Assembly (NCBI GenBank): GCA_015680685.1
Contig: MNCI01008086.1
Span: forward strand, 316,879 to 376,878
Direction of reading: 5' to 3'
DNA: 60,000 nucleotides
Origin: Gnetum montanum
Lineage: Eukaryota > Streptophyta > Gnetopsida > Gnetales > Gnetaceae
Made by a program: the position numbers and the translations under genes. Below the pieces are notes generated by a model. That model saw only the letters and a program-made list of their open reading frames with translations, had not been told where the DNA came from and did no database searches. This document shows, piece after piece, positions 30,851 to 44,088 of this stretch (within the stretch, counting starts at the first letter, position 1; every line of letters begins with the position of its first letter).

Positions 30851-33370
30851 AGTCATATCATAAGACTCATTGATCTTACCCAAATGCACCTAGAAAGGAA
30901 ATCTTACAAAAAGAAAAGAAAAGAAATGGAGGGTAAATCAAAAAGGCAAAGATAACAAAAAGGTGTGGAGAATAAAGTAAAAAAAAAAGAAAGTGAAAGA
31001 ACTCTCAATAATTTTTGAAAGGAGGAAAGGCATTAGAAATAAATAAAATTGATATGAAATGAGAAACTTTGAAAGAAGAACCTCAATGCCAATCTCTTAG
31101 AGATCTTGATCTCCATGAGCAAGCAAGGTAATTAACAGTAAGTATAGTTATAATCATTATTTATTTACTTGATGAGATTAGACTAGACTATTTTATTTGG
31201 AAATCTTTGGAAATACAAAGGAATTTCCACTTGATCTTGCAAATTGTTGAACTATAATATGTTATAACAAATTTTTTTGCTATTTTTAAAGTTTTTATTG
31301 ATAAATCATGTTTTGTAGTCTTAACTAAAATTTATTAGTTTCAAGTGATTTAAAAGCCCTTGACTATAATTCATTAACCAAAAGATCTTTGTTGAACATT
31401 CATTAGTGTCGAAACATATATGTCTTTTGGTATATACTCTTAATTAAGCTATAATATGGCATTTTTACTTTCTTGTGAAATTAGAAAGTTCAATTGTTTT
31501 TAAAAGATTTTTTTATATGGTAATTAAAGCATTAGAATTAGTACCTTTAATCTAATTTATGTATCTTTTAAGAAAAGAAAAATTTCAATAGGAATTTCTT
31601 AAGCATATGAATTAGCTAATATCATTATCATAACGTAGGTGCTACTAATGCAAGGCCTTGCTTTTAAAAGTCTCCAAACTTGATCTTGATATGCAACTAC
31701 AAATTAATAAGGACATCACCTAGTACATGTGTAATCCTCAATGTATGTATGCTATATATATGTGTGTTTTTTTGTGTTTATTTTTTGATGATGATTCTAG
31801 GATGTTTTGACATGTTTGGGGGTGTTTTGGACTTATTTTGATGAGTCTAGAAGGTTTTGAGGGCTATGGGGAATTATTTGAAGATGTCTAGAGGTTCTAA
31901 ACCTTAAAACTAGCATCTTTATTTTTTGGCCTTGGCAAGTTAGACATCTACTCTAATAGTTAAATGTCTTTGCTACATTTAAGACATCTCATTTGGACAA
32001 TAGACATCTATCTTAGGAGGTAGATGGGCAAAGTAACCCATGAATGGATGTTCAAGCAATGGATGCATTACAAAAAATTGAAGATTGTAGTTGCTACTAT
32101 GATTTTTGGATCCTTAATGTTTAATCACATAATATCTAAGAGAAATTTTTTTAAGGAAATAAAAAATGAGATACCTTAGTCTCCACACTTGATCTTAGTA
32201 TTGCAATGTAGGTTTAATACTTTGATGACAAAAAAGCAATTAAGATTATATCTTTGGAAGAACAAGCTAATCTTAAAAGGCTAAGGAGAGAATACCACTC
32301 TTCCTATAACTGAAGCATTAAGATGAGAAGGATATTTGCACATATGTAGGAGGAGCCTATACCTTATCAACGGCCTATATCTTTTGGACCATGGGCATAG
32401 GGGTTCAAGGACTCTCAACAAACAACACTCATCTTTTAACATCTCCTACTCCAACACCCATAGTTGAGAATTAGCAAGTAAGACATATATTTATATTAAG
32501 TGTGGTAATGTATCTAAGGTAAAAGTACGAGCTTTCCTTTGGTCATGTTACATTTTGGATCATTACCTTAAAGTGACTTTCTTGATGACATATTTTTAAA
32601 CTTGACATATTTACATTTGCTTATGAGCATCTTGTTGAGGATTTGTTTGGTTGTTCTTGATCTTTTGAAATATTTAGCATGAGAAGTTGTATTTCTTTTC
32701 TCTTTCTTGTTGGATGTGCATGTATGTACTATCCTTGTCATAGAATTGCAATGCCTTATCTTTTTGTTGATGTTTCGAAAGGGGTAGAATATTGGATGAT
32801 TATAGAATCATGAGATACTAGTTGTTACTAATGGCTTATTGGTTCAGAGATAGGTTACTTGTATTTAGGGATCAAACTTTAGACTTTGGTATTTGGTTTT
32901 AAATGATCTTGAACATCAATTAAAAGGCTTGGATTAGTTGTGCCTCATTAATTTTAACTTTGTTTGTGAACAGATAAAGGGAAACTCTTAATGAAATGTG
33001 GGTTTCCATTACCAACCTATGAATTTAATACATAAAGATGTGTACTCTTTAACTGATATTCATCATGTTTTCTTCCTTAGCTAATTGTTTGTATCTCTAT
33101 GGGATTTCATATGATTTTATGCAACTATGATGAAACTTTATTGAGGATTATGATTGGTCCTTATCATTTTCCCTACCTATTTTTGGATGCTATCCAAAAA
33201 GGAGGAGAGAGTAGAGTATTTAGTTAGAATCAAGATGTCAAGCATGGTAACTTTATATATTTTGTTGATGGATCATACTTTGCTATATACTTATCATTTA
33301 ACTTTCACATATTTTGTGCTATATTTCTTTGGGATTTTATAACCCATTTTCTTAAGTTGTGGACATCATT
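30851..33370 (+). other. Element C interior, AT-rich, nothing coding recognised
   Basis: No pol domain in any frame that I can read. There are agacatct/aaatgtct words at 31,940-32,030, and lead-ins to purine tracts at 32,765 (gttgatgtttcgaaagggg) and 33,185 (gatgctatccaaaaaggagg) as in the other copies. Confidence 0.55.
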
Positions 33371-33384
33371 AGAAAGGGGGAGAT
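33371..33384 (+). other. Polypurine tract of element C
   Basis: agaaagggggagat directly before the 3' LTR; it primes plus-strand DNA synthesis. The related tract at 26,992-27,006 is gaaaaggggaagat. Confidence 0.8.
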
Positions 33385-34459
33385 TATTGACCTTTTGGTA
33401 TGTCAAAACCTTAGAGAAAATGGAAAATGTAGAAATGTATTTATGTTTGTAGTCTTGTAGGGCCATGAAAAAATATATGATAATGAAGCAAGATGTTAAA
33501 ATAAGAGCTATGTTAAGATGTCAAAATGAGAGCTACGTTGAGATGTCAAAATGAGAGATGAGATAACGAAATAAGAACTAGGATGCATACAGAGTCTATA
33601 AGCCAACTAAAGATGTTTCAATGACTTATGATATATCAAAGTGATAAGAGAATGCTTCATAGTTAAAAGTGCTAGAGCAGAGTAAAAATCTATAAAAAAA
33701 TATACACACCTATCTTTGAAGATATACATTTATAGGTAGATGTTGTTCTAGGTAGATTTTGCTCTAGAATTGATAGTGTTGATAGAAAAACATCTCCGCC
33801 TTGAATTACACATCTTAGGAAGCCATTATATAGTGGTTGGATGAATTTCAAGGCATTTTTAGAAGCTCGAAGAGTATAAAACAAAGAGTAATTCATGAGA
33901 ATTGTAGAGCATTATTCACACAATTGGATTATCATTGTATACATCTTTTGTAGCACTTGTGTTCTTTATTGTATATCAGTTGTATGCAAGAAACTTGTAA
34001 AGTATAGTTACATTATCTTCTTGCTTTTCTTTCTTTTCTTTCTTGCTTATTGCCCTATGAGGTTGATGTGCTTCTTGCAAGAAGGCATCCATATTGAGCT
34101 TGTCAGGATCCTAAGGGATTAAGTGATTTTATAGCATCAAAAAACTCTGTAGTGGAGCTCAATGTTGGAAAGGTTGTGGAATCCTTGAAACCACATTCTG
34201 AGCTTGTTGGAACATTATGGGGTTGAGTGGTTTCATAGTGATGAAACACTTCAAAGTAGAGTTCAGTGCCTATATAGGGTATGGTGTCCTTTAAACCATA
34301 TTTTTTAAAGAATTAAAGTTTGAAGGTGTGCATAGATTCTACCCTTTGAGTATGGACATACCCAAGTTGGGGAACCATGTAAAATTTGGTGTGTTCATGT
34401 GGTTGGTGCAATTTAATTACAAAACTTATTCAACCCACCTTCTAAGTTCTCAATCCACA
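33385..34459 (+). repeat. 3' LTR of element C
   Basis: Starts tattgaccttttggtatgtc (TGTGGACC in LTR A) and ends caatccaca. Length 1,075 bp. Its right half matches 29,292-29,768 closely. A repeated agatgtcaaaatgagagcta unit occurs near 33,490-33,560. Confidence 0.85.
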
Positions 34460-36263
34460 ATAACTATTACTAATGATAAACTTTAATGGTGCCATTGATG
34501 ATGTTAACAAAACTAGTGCTGAAAAATTAACCAAAATTTAATCAATGTGCTTAAGTTGATATTAAGATGGAAACCAAGCATATAGTGCAATTAACTTAAG
34601 ATGCCAATGAAATTGGTACCACTTAGTAAGGAAAAGGTCTCTATCATGGTTTAAATTATAATTTATTAAATAGATTCAAATGGAAATATTAGTAGCTGAC
34701 CCCATTTTATTAGGACAAAGCTAGGATGATGATGATGATGATGATGATGATTCAAATGGAAATATCACAAAATAATTGGGAAAACACAAGTTTATTAGTA
34801 GTATTTGAATTAACACTTAATTGATGCAAAATTTTTTACATTGAAGATATTTATGAAGTGAAATTTTCACTAGTAAAGACAGACTTTGTGAAGATGTCAG
34901 TAGAACTTTAGCAAACACTTTTTAGTAGCAAGTAACAAGAAGTTGAACTACAATCATGAAGTTCAACTATAGTTCATTCATTAATTTGAGTTCATGAAAT
35001 AATAGTATGGTGAACTTAGAAGCTAAGTTTTAAGGGATATGGTTACTTGAGTTAACGTCAATTTTAACCTTAAAATATATGACATAAGCTTGCTATGAGG
35101 CTATATAGTAGATTTGCTTGTAAATAAGAAAAATGAGATTGTATATAAGCAAAAGGAAACATTATTGCTAAAATTTGTTAGGTTGTGTATCTATGAAGAG
35201 GGGCGCTTCATCACAAAGAAGACTGTAGTATTAGTATATCATTTATTTAGCTCAAGAATTTTGTTTTATTTTCACAACCCTTACTAAGCAACAATGCTAT
35301 TGTAAAAGACATAACGAATGCATTGGGAATTTGTCTCCGCAAAGTTCAATGAAAGTAATAAAGATGATATTTATGTAACTTTTTTCTTATTTTTTAAGGC
35401 CTAGCCAAACAACAATGCTATCAGAAAAGATCTAATAAATGGAAGGAAATCATCCTTACAAAAGGTAAATTTTAAAAAAATGAAGCCTTAAGAAGAAGGA
35501 CATTGGAAATTTTGAAATTTGTCTATACAAAGTTTAGTGGAAGTCATAAAGATGATATTTATGCAAATAGAAGATTGATATTAGTGCTACATTGGTTAGT
35601 AAGCATAATTCTACCAACGTAATGAACTTTATAATAACATTCTTTCTATTTGGGTGTCATCAATTAGAAGTAGATAAGAGAGAGGTAAAAGCGATAAATG
35701 CATTATATCATAAGATTACTATAAGCCTAATAGCTACACTACTTTGGAACTTGTCCCTATTATACAAGGGATTTACTAGTAATGAATTGTAAATATAATT
35801 CCTCTTGATTTATTTCTATTTGTTAAATTTTAACTTTTCATTCCAATTCCACTAAATATTTGTTAGAATGTCTCTTTGTTGCATAATGCTATAGAAATCA
35901 CTTATCCAAGGTTTTGGATTAGCTTCATGTTAAGGAAAGCATAAAACCTAGCCTAATTAGAGAAAATCATGCAATGTATCATGATGATTTAATATTACAA
36001 AATGATTTCAATTCTAATCAAAAAGGTTTCCAAAATATTGATCAAAATTGATGAAAGGTTTAATGTTTCCATTAGACTTTATAAATTTTTTACTAAGCTA
36101 AGACTAAGAGATGCACTGGTGGAACTCCTATTACTTCTAAGGAATGTGAGTGATCTTCACATGATTAGGGAGGTCATTAGAAAGGTCTTAACATTTTTTA
36201 TTTAGTGACATGGGATTTCAAACTTATGAAGCTAAGGGTTGTAGGATTGAAATTGTTTTTCTC
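34460..36263. other. AT-rich spacer, no gene recognised
   Basis: No protein domain or LTR is seen. It contains a (gat)n microsatellite at about 34,725-34,752. It also contains a diverged duplication: acaacaatgctat and aagatgatatttatg lines at 35,289-35,374 recur at 35,408-35,561. It may be very old transposon debris or unique DNA. Confidence 0.5.
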
Positions 36264-36278
36264 TAATTATAAAATATT

Positions 36279-36418
36279 CAAAGGGACTACTACTTGAAGT
36301 AATGGTAAGATGCTTGTTTTTAAAGTTGTAAGACTTAAGTTCGAGCCTAGGTGGAGCGACTACCATCCCAGGATCCCATCTTCACAAGATGAGTATTGAA
36401 CCTCTAGGTGATTATCCT
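36279..36418 (+). mobile_element. Probable tRNA-derived SINE with 15-bp target duplication
   Basis: A 140-bp body is flanked by an identical 15-mer, taattataaaatatt, at 36,264-36,278 and 36,419-36,433. Inside it are a pol III B box agttcgagcct (36,338-36,348) and an A-box-like aatggtaagatgc 37 bp upstream (36,301-36,313), the spacing of a tRNA-derived promoter. A perfect target duplication of this length is typical of LINE-driven SINE insertion. No clear poly-A tail is seen. Confidence 0.72.
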
Positions 36419-36433
36419 TAATTATAAAATATT

Positions 36434-36945
36434 TAGGATGCACATTTTCTTAAAGGGCTTGAAACAAATTCAAAGAAGAAAGAAATTTAATTTTTAGAGA
36501 GGATATACAATCCATAATAGGTGAATGAAATAAATATAAATAAAATAGCATTCTAGTAATTTTCTAGGTAGATGTTAGATTTAGAACAAGAAATTGATCA
36601 TACTTATTGGATAGAACAATTTAGGATTTTAATGACAACACCCATTGACTCTGTGATCTCAACTTAGTGCAATATGTCATCAAGCTTTAGAGTAATAGTT
36701 GGAACAATGTTAACAAATTAATAAACATATGCACAAGATGATGTTGTTATTTCATGGATGGGCTAAAATTAGAAAAGTGGTGAAAATTGTCATAAAAAAT
36801 CTTATGTTTGTTCTAAAATTATTTTGTGATAACATGAAGATACATATGAAATTTTTAGATGAAATATATAGTGATCATGAGATTTAAAGGGCATCTAAAT
36901 TAATAGTGGAATCATTAAGAAACTGTAAGTAACCAACTACATAGT
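36434..36945. other. AT-rich flank left of the Athila-like element
   Basis: Nothing recognisable. The last five bases, atagt (36,941-36,945), are the left target-site duplication of the next element. Confidence 0.5.
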
Positions 36946-37693
36946 TGATAAGTGGCAAGTATCCCCTATGTCTAACCGTACAAATCACAAGCGTTGATTA
37001 GAAATCTTGTCAAATTCCATAGACTTAGTTTCCTAAGTGTCTGATACTTCTAAATAGTGAATCATGGAGTTACAAGGTCATTATGTCCTTAATCCATAAT
37101 TATATCTAATTGTGCGTATGATAGTGTGATTAAGTCATAAGATATGTATTTTTAGAATTAATTTATTATTTTTCTCCTAATAGCTAGATGATTGAATAAG
37201 AATATAATAATTGAATGAACTATCTAGTTGATTGTTTCATTAACTATCCTAATGTGGAGTATCCGTGTCCATTTACGATACACATCCGAAATTAGTATTA
37301 ACGTTGTTGGGTTACTATGTGGTTATTACTAGGCATACCAAATACTCACTACTAGGATTACCAAGCATTAATACTTTATGCTTGAAATGGTTATACTCAC
37401 AAGTTTATGATTAATTTCAATAATTACTAAAGAACATAAATGTAAAGTGCATAAAAAGTAAAATGTTGAATACTATAGGTAGTACGAATACTCAAAGGAA
37501 AATATTCTAACTTTGGAATAAAGAAATTGCAAGACTTTGGCTAACATTATGATTGAAAGGTGATATAAATGTGAGGGGTACATGCATTTATATAGGTAAT
37601 GATTGTGTCAACATCAACATATCTACATTAATGCATCCTAGTATGCATCAATAGGCATGTGTTAATAAAGCCTGTCTTGTTAAATGTTCATCA
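36946..37693 (-). repeat. 3' LTR of element F
   Basis: On the minus strand it starts TGATGAACA and ends near TTATCA. It matches the 5' LTR at 49,082-49,965 but has lost about 130 bp present there and in the third copy. A TATATAAA-type promoter lies at about 37,590 on the minus strand. Confidence 0.85.
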
Positions 37694-37899
37694 TACCTCC
37701 ATGATTGACTAAAAGCTCCTCCTCAAGTAATCAAAATTAGGATTGAGTTTCTTATAAAAATTTTGGGAAGTATGAATTTTATTAATAGAAAGACATAGTA
37801 ACTAACTCTAACTACTATGAGTGAAAGATTACATGATGTTATGAAAATGAGTGCCCATTACAACAAAATTGAATACTTTTACAAAATTCTCAGTAGGCA

Positions 37900-40721
37900 C
37901 TTGTAAGAGAGCTGAAGATGTGATGAACTCTCAAAGACTGCATGGACGTGGAGCCTCCTATGGCTCTGATGGTCCTTTGTCCCATCCTAGTGCCATTGGA
38001 GGTTAAGGCTAACTTGTGGTTGCTAGAAGTTTGAAAGCATCCAGTAGTGTTTTCATTTTCTCTTTCTTGCTTCATGGATCATAGATGGTCCAAGTGGCTT
38101 CATCGATGTGGGTCAATGCAAGAATATCCCATAGGCATAACATTGAAAGACACATTTCTTTTGTAATGGTGAACTAGGTTGTAAAGATTTTATGTTTAAT
38201 GTCATATGTCTTAACTAGGCTTTATAGCTTCTACTAGTCATTCCTTCTCCTTAATAGGTTCTCAACAAAAAATCATAAATTAGTGAATTTGCTCTTGAGA
38301 ACTTCAAGCTCCACATTGGTTGTTTCCAAATTTTTTTTATCTCCTTGTGGAGCTTGAATTTTTCCTCATAGTAAATTTAGGAATTGGCAACTTACGTTTT
38401 CAACTTGAACCTTGGTCTCCCTATGATTAGCATTGCCAAGTTTACATAATAGAGGTTGGAAAGATCCATGTGCTTCATCATCTCCTCAATTTGCAACTCC
38501 TTTAGGTGTATTTTAGCCTCATTAAATGTATTTAATCTATCAAATATGGGCTTCCATACATCATCTCTTTGTTGGAGTTACTAGAAAGTCTCGTCCATCT
38601 TCATCTTTACCATTTGAATCTCATTTTCATTGACATACTTGAGGAGTCCAACCTAGTCGCTATAACAATTTTTCACTCATTTAAAATTGAAAGCTTCATT
38701 ATTCTAGATAGCTATCTCAATGATGGTCTTCTGGCAAGAGCATGGACTTCCTCCATCAAGAGATTACAATTTTCATCTACCAACCTTCTCAAGTCCAGTT
38801 CACCTTAGCGAGCTACTCTTGTTATTGGTGTATGTACTTGACTAGTTGATCTTTTTGTTTTCAATGTTGCATAGGCAATGATTATTCTTTTTGAGGATCA
38901 AGTTTTCTTTTTAAGCTTGCAATAGGTCCTTGTTAGTGTTAAAAGTCATAGCTTCTAACAAAGATGCATTGAAGATCACTCGCTCCTTTGCATTCTTAGC
39001 TTGTTGGAGTTTTAGTTAAAGTTGGTAGAAAGCTTCGTATCTTGTAACCTTAGGTTTGAGAATGACAAGGTTGGATAGATGGGCATGTAACTTAGCAACT
39101 TCAGTAGTTAACCACCAATTGCCTATTCTAGTTGTGCATTAGCAATAAGTAAGTTGTGATTGGTTTTCAATGATTTCATTTAGAAGATCAAAGATATCTA
39201 AAAGTGCTTACATGATCTCAACTAGTCTTTCCAACACCTCCTTGTACTGGAGAGTTCTCATATGATCACTCCCTAATCCTACAGATGTATGGATGTCCAC
39301 CATGATGGTAATGTCAAGTAAGGCCACTATAGGAGTATTTAGGACTTTAGCTACTTTGTTAGCCACCACCTCCACTACTATCTCCTAGCCTTTGTGCTAC
39401 ATAACCATGAAAATCATCCCCTTACCCTATTCCAACATGATGGAGACACTTATAGCATTTCCTAAAATTTTAGAAAATGTTTATTCAGGAATGGACATTG
39501 TGATCTCTTAAGTACTTGGATTAGGTCTTATGGATGCTTGGTTTCTTTAAGTAGAGAATAATGGGGCTTTCTCACTATCCAACCAACTAATGATCCTTGT
39601 GATCTCAATTAGATGGATCATGGTTGAATGATAGATCGATGACTTCTCACCACCTGCAGAGCCTTGCTATTACTATGGCTACTACTTTCTAAGCTTTCTT
39701 AGTCATTCTGTAATTGTGTGCATCTCTGGTGTAGTCTCTAGGCTACAAGTGATGGTGGTGGTGGTGGTTGCTGCTCTTCTTGAGCTTTGCTACTACCTTT
39801 TCTTTTATTATTTCATGCCATAAGGCAATAGGAGCATGGTGAATTACATCATTAGAGTAGTGAGCTAAGCATCCTCTTTTGCATAGCTTGTGGATGAGAT
39901 AGAAAGGGGAGTGTCTTTTTTCCTTCTCATGTTCCTTAAAATGTTTTTCAATCTCTATGAAAATGAGTTGGGGAAGGTTGATTGGGAACTTCCTACTTAG
40001 AGCAGTGCATGCTTAGGTAGAGAAAGTAGTAACTTTATTAGGCCTCACCATTAAATTTATATGATAAGTCAAAATTTTATAGTATGCTCTCTTTGCCTTT
40101 GTGAAAGCACTGTGCTTCTTACGATTAACCCCATAGCATCATTGAACCCATTTTTTTAGCTTCTAGATTTGCCTACATTAAGATTTTAGCGAATTTTGCC
40201 CTTGTGTTAGAGAAACCAAGGACCTATTTATTGTCCTCAACAAAGTAGGAGATAGTGATGTCCTCAAGTTTCATTGATGTGTCTCCTTGTTGGTTATTCT
40301 AGAAGAGATAAGTCTTTCCCATGTACCATTCTTCACTGTTGGAGAGAATGGATCACATGAAAGATCCCTATAGTTGTGTGAAAACCTCCTCTTGTGCTAG
40401 TTCTAAGAAGGGTCCAAAGTTCAACTCCTAGATAATAGAACATTAGACCTTCTTGGTCCTAGCCTTTTCTAGGTAGGCCTCCATGAGGATGACCTCTAAG
40501 CTAGGTCTTGGCCTAGGATCCTTGTCCTTCCAAAACTAGCTAGTTTTCATGATGGGAATCTATTAAATAGATTCCACCTAAGGATCCTCTTGAAGAGATC
40601 CTATGGCATGTGTTGCCTCAGTAGCTTATTCCTAGGGCTATTATTAGCTCCTTCCTCCTTTAGGTTGCTTCTCCTTGGGCTATGAAGGCCCTTCTGCCTG
40701 TGGGCCTTGTTTTGATGTCAT
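37900..40721 (-). pseudogene. Extra ORF of element F (unknown protein, env-like position)
   Basis: From ATG at 40,721 a single minus-strand frame reads MTSKQGPQAEGPS, then EVILMEAYLEKARTKKV, LNFGPFLELAQEEVF, NSEEWYMGKTYLF, NNQQGDTSMKLEDI and YFVEDNK, with TAG stops between. After a shift it continues INLMVRPNKVTTF, FPINLPQLIFIEIEKHF and FYLIHKLCKRGCLAH, then a His run from (ggt)n at about 39,750. The C-terminal part reads MDETF, FNEAKIHLKELQIEEMMKHM and is probably coiled coil. The block PINLPQ...FYLIHKLCKR resembles the middle of putative plant transposon proteins. The same protein is at 51,280-53,738. Function unknown. Confidence 0.6.
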
Positions 40722-42715
40722 CTATGATCACAAACATAACTCCTAATTAGCTTTTTACTTTATAACCCTTAGTTACTTCAATACCTTTCTTGTTAGATCA
40801 AGTTATGTTTAATTAATGGGTGTTTAAATTTTGGTCATTTAAGTGTTGGTTTGTGATATTGTCTCATTATATTATTATAATATTATTTAATTCCATTAGC
40901 TATTGGAGTTTGTTTATTGGTCTAAACCCTCTATGGTGATTGATTTAATATTATTTTAATGGGTTGATCATGAGGAGTCAAAAAAAATTTGAAAAATTTT
41001 CTAAAAAATTCAAGGATTTATGTTTCTTAGGACATAGAGCTTACCTCCAATAGTATGAGGATCAAAAAATGAAGGAAAATAGAGTAGTGGTTTGAAAGTG
41101 AAGGTGCTAGGAAGATTTTTGGGCTTTCAAAAATGACAAAAATTCCTCTTACTATTTGGCAGAATGATGCAAAATGAGCTAAGTGTCACATGTATTTATA
41201 GTATTTTTGTATTTTCATTAAGGGGGTTACATTGACTCATCCCACTCCATTGATGGGGATGTGTTAACAAAGCCATACTTAGCAAAGTTGCACCTTATAG
41301 TAAGAAGGAATTTCAGATGAATTTTGGGATGAAACAAAAGCCCAATGAAAGCTAGAAAGATGAAGAATGATAGCAACAACATAGAAAAGGATGATGTTGG
41401 TATAGGAGAAGAAATTTGAGCAAATTTGGATGAACTTTAAATGCCAAAGGGAAAAAAAAACTAGATGTTTGAATGTAAATTGATGAGATTGATCATAGAA
41501 ATGATTGATGGATAAGAATTTTAACTTGAGGTAGGTAGACTAATAGAAATGTTTGTGGATCCTTTCCAAAGTAGGCTTAGGCCTCTAATGTCCTTGCATG
41601 ATCTCATCACAAGGAGTTTGTAGGCACTAAGGATGATTAATGTTCATTTCAAGTTAAAATCCATAGCCAAGAATGAACCATTGTTGGATTATATGATCAT
41701 CATAACAAATACATCAATTGACCATGATATGAGATAGTGGGATGTTATGTGATTAGTTGAGAATGATGATTGAAAGACAAGTTCGGATAGGTGAGATGCA
41801 TCTAGGTCACATGAGATCCTTGTGAAATTGGTGATTAAGATGATCTGATTTGTTCCATTCCCAATTGAGAGCAAGTTCATTCCATGTCTAGTGACTTTGC
41901 ATTGACATATCCATTTTCTTCAATCATCAGGAGTTCATGATAATTTGCAAAGGACAAGCACCACTCCAAGAGAAGAAGAAAAGAGAAGCAAGAATAAAGG
42001 ACCTTAGTTAGAGAGGTGTATTAGGCATGGATAACATATCTTTCTAGCTCCATAACTAGTGCTTATAGTCCATTACTGTGTCTAAGGGATGTGCTTTGAA
42101 TTTCTATTTATTTTGTTTTTTTATAGGAACCATACCATGAAAGACATGCTTCTTAGTTATTGGTTGATAAGAGGAGTGGTGATATACTAATGGAGAAAAA
42201 TCATAAAACTTGAGAAAGAAGTTGAGAAGAGGATGCAACAAGTTCCCTTGAAGTCACATTCTTTTTTATTCCTTCTTGATCCATTACAAGTTTGTTAAGT
42301 AGTAAGATCATTGGTTACTTTAATTGTAATGTGGAAGGACCTCATGCTCTCAAAATGTAGGGCTTCCTTGGAATAAATGAAAGGCATGAATGTCGTGGAA
42401 CCATTAACTCGATATCATTAGAAAATTGATAATATTTTAAGAGAGGATATAATTCAGAGATGAAATTTGGCCCTTTAGTAAATCAATCATGACATAATGG
42501 CCACATTATTTAACTCTCAGGTATTAATAATAGTAATGAAAAAAATCAAAGATTCCCTATAAAATAAGATAAAATATTGAAGAGGAGAATGAAAGAAAAG
42601 GAAAAATATATAAAATAATTGATTAAATATTCAAGAAAATGAAAAAAAATGAAAAATGATGTAAAAAAAAGGTGAAAAATTAGGTTAGTACTTACAAAAT
42701 GTTAGTATGGATGGC
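40722..42715 (-). other. Spacer between integrase and extra ORF of element F
   Basis: AT-rich, no coding recognised. It is colinear with 53,739-55,740 (for example the ggcatggataacatatcttt line at 42,025 and 55,054), so it is a normal part of the family. Confidence 0.6.
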
Positions 42716-43800
42716 CATCTCTCCCATGATTGGGTTGAGAGGAGGAGATTTGAAAAATAGAGTATGCTTGCTCTTTCTCTAAGAAGTTAGTGTTGGTGGT
42801 TACTTGAGATTCTAGTAACAACTTCACTTATTGAATGTTAACTAACATACATTTCTCTAGGCTTGATGAATGGTAAATGATCATGACACATAAATGAAAA
42901 GTTGCATAAATGATGTAAGGTTCTTTCCATAGCATTTAAAACTTAGTATGTTGTGGTACATGTAAGGGGTTCTAGTAAAGAACCTTATTGCCAGGTTGAA
43001 ATTTAGCTTTTCTTATTAATTCATCATGATGTTGTTTCACATGTGTCTTGTACACTTCATTCATTTTCAAGGCTACTCGTTAGTTCTCATCCAACACATT
43101 TAGTATCATTAGATGTTCTTTCTATGCTAGACTAAGGTCAAGGTCAAGCTCACATGTGGTTGAGAGTGTACGAAGCTTAGTTTGGATTAGAAGTATTTGT
43201 AGTTTCCTATACACTAACTCATAAGCTGAGTAACATATAGAAATTTTTTCAGCTGATCGATATGCCTAGAGAGCATTGTTGAGTTTCATACTCTAGTCAT
43301 TCCTATATTGACTAATGATCCATGTTAGAATCTTGGTTATCTCTCTATTAATAGCCTAAACCTATCCATTCGGTTTTGAAAAATAGACCCTATGAAGTGA
43401 GTTCCATTATCTAAAATAAGTATCCTTGGCCACCAAACCTATTTACCATATTTTGTTGAATAAATTGTGTTGCATTAATAGATGAATGGTCGGTGATGGA
43501 TAAAGTGTTGGACCACTTGGTGCAGTAGTTAACAACAATAATGATGTACATAATTCCATTGGACATGAGAGTGATGGGTCCCATGAACTCAATGTTGTAT
43601 AGGTTAAAGGGCATCCACTATTGAGGCCCTTCCATTTGGATTGTCATTCCTCCATCTTGTTGGAAGTGCTCACATGAATGAGAAAAATGGTGGGCATCCT
43701 TGAAAATGATTGGGCAGAAGTACCCTACCATGAGGATCTTTACAACCATCATCATCCTTGCATAATCATCCTCATAAGAACCCTCATAAGCATCTTAGAG
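42716..43800 (-). pseudogene. pol: Element F integrase
   Basis: The zinc-binding region reads VKILMVGYFCPIIFKDAHH and CEHFQQDGG. The core begins NLYNIEFMGPITLMSNGIMY (first aspartate replaced by glutamate in this copy), then IIVVNYCTKWSNTLSIT and NMVNRFGG. The C-terminal part reads LDENXRVALKMNEVYKT, HDELIRKAKFQPGNKVLY and LWKEPYIIYATF. It ends at about 42,716 with a Ser/Pro-rich tail that is also present at 55,740-55,800. Confidence 0.8.
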
Positions 43801-44088
43801 GATCTGCAATTGTTCAACATTTGACATGTACTAGTGCACCAAGCCATATGTACAAACCTTGAAAAAGTTAGTTTGAATTTCTATATAGTGTTAGACTTCA
43901 TGAAGAAATTGTTTTTTATTCTTGCTATTCCATTCTTGTGGAGTCTCCTAAGTGAGAAGATAGGAGAGAAAATCATTATACCAATTGGTACCTTTGGGAG
44001 TATAAACATTAATGGATTTAATAAAGAAGAGTTAATCTAGAAATTGATCAGATAAAGACTCCTCATCCTCTTTTCTATTCCATCACAA

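Larger units (their letters stand above)
29292..34459 (+). mobile_element. Non-autonomous SIRE-like copia element (element C)
   Basis: Partial 5' LTR, PBS, gag, a pol-less interior, PPT and a 3' LTR. The interior is only 3.6 kb and no protease, integrase or RT can be read in it. Its mobilisation would have needed proteins of an autonomous relative. The best relatives in the window are the copies at 2,371-4,484 and 24,536-28,109. Confidence 0.8.

Noticed and set aside
34725-34752. (gat)n run
   Set aside because: Ordinary microsatellite in spacer; noted inside the spacer entry only.
34460-36263. Possible plastid or mitochondrial insertion in AT-rich spacer
   Set aside because: I recognised no organelle gene or conserved organelle sequence; AT content alone is not evidence.
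36293-36365. Possible functional tRNA gene
   Set aside because: Only A-like and B boxes are present. Acceptor and anticodon stems cannot be paired well, and a 15-bp target duplication flanks a longer body, so a SINE fits better.
39700-39790. (ggt)n run as a regulatory repeat
   Set aside because: On the minus strand it encodes a His run within the extra ORF frame; a simple coding repeat is the easier reading.
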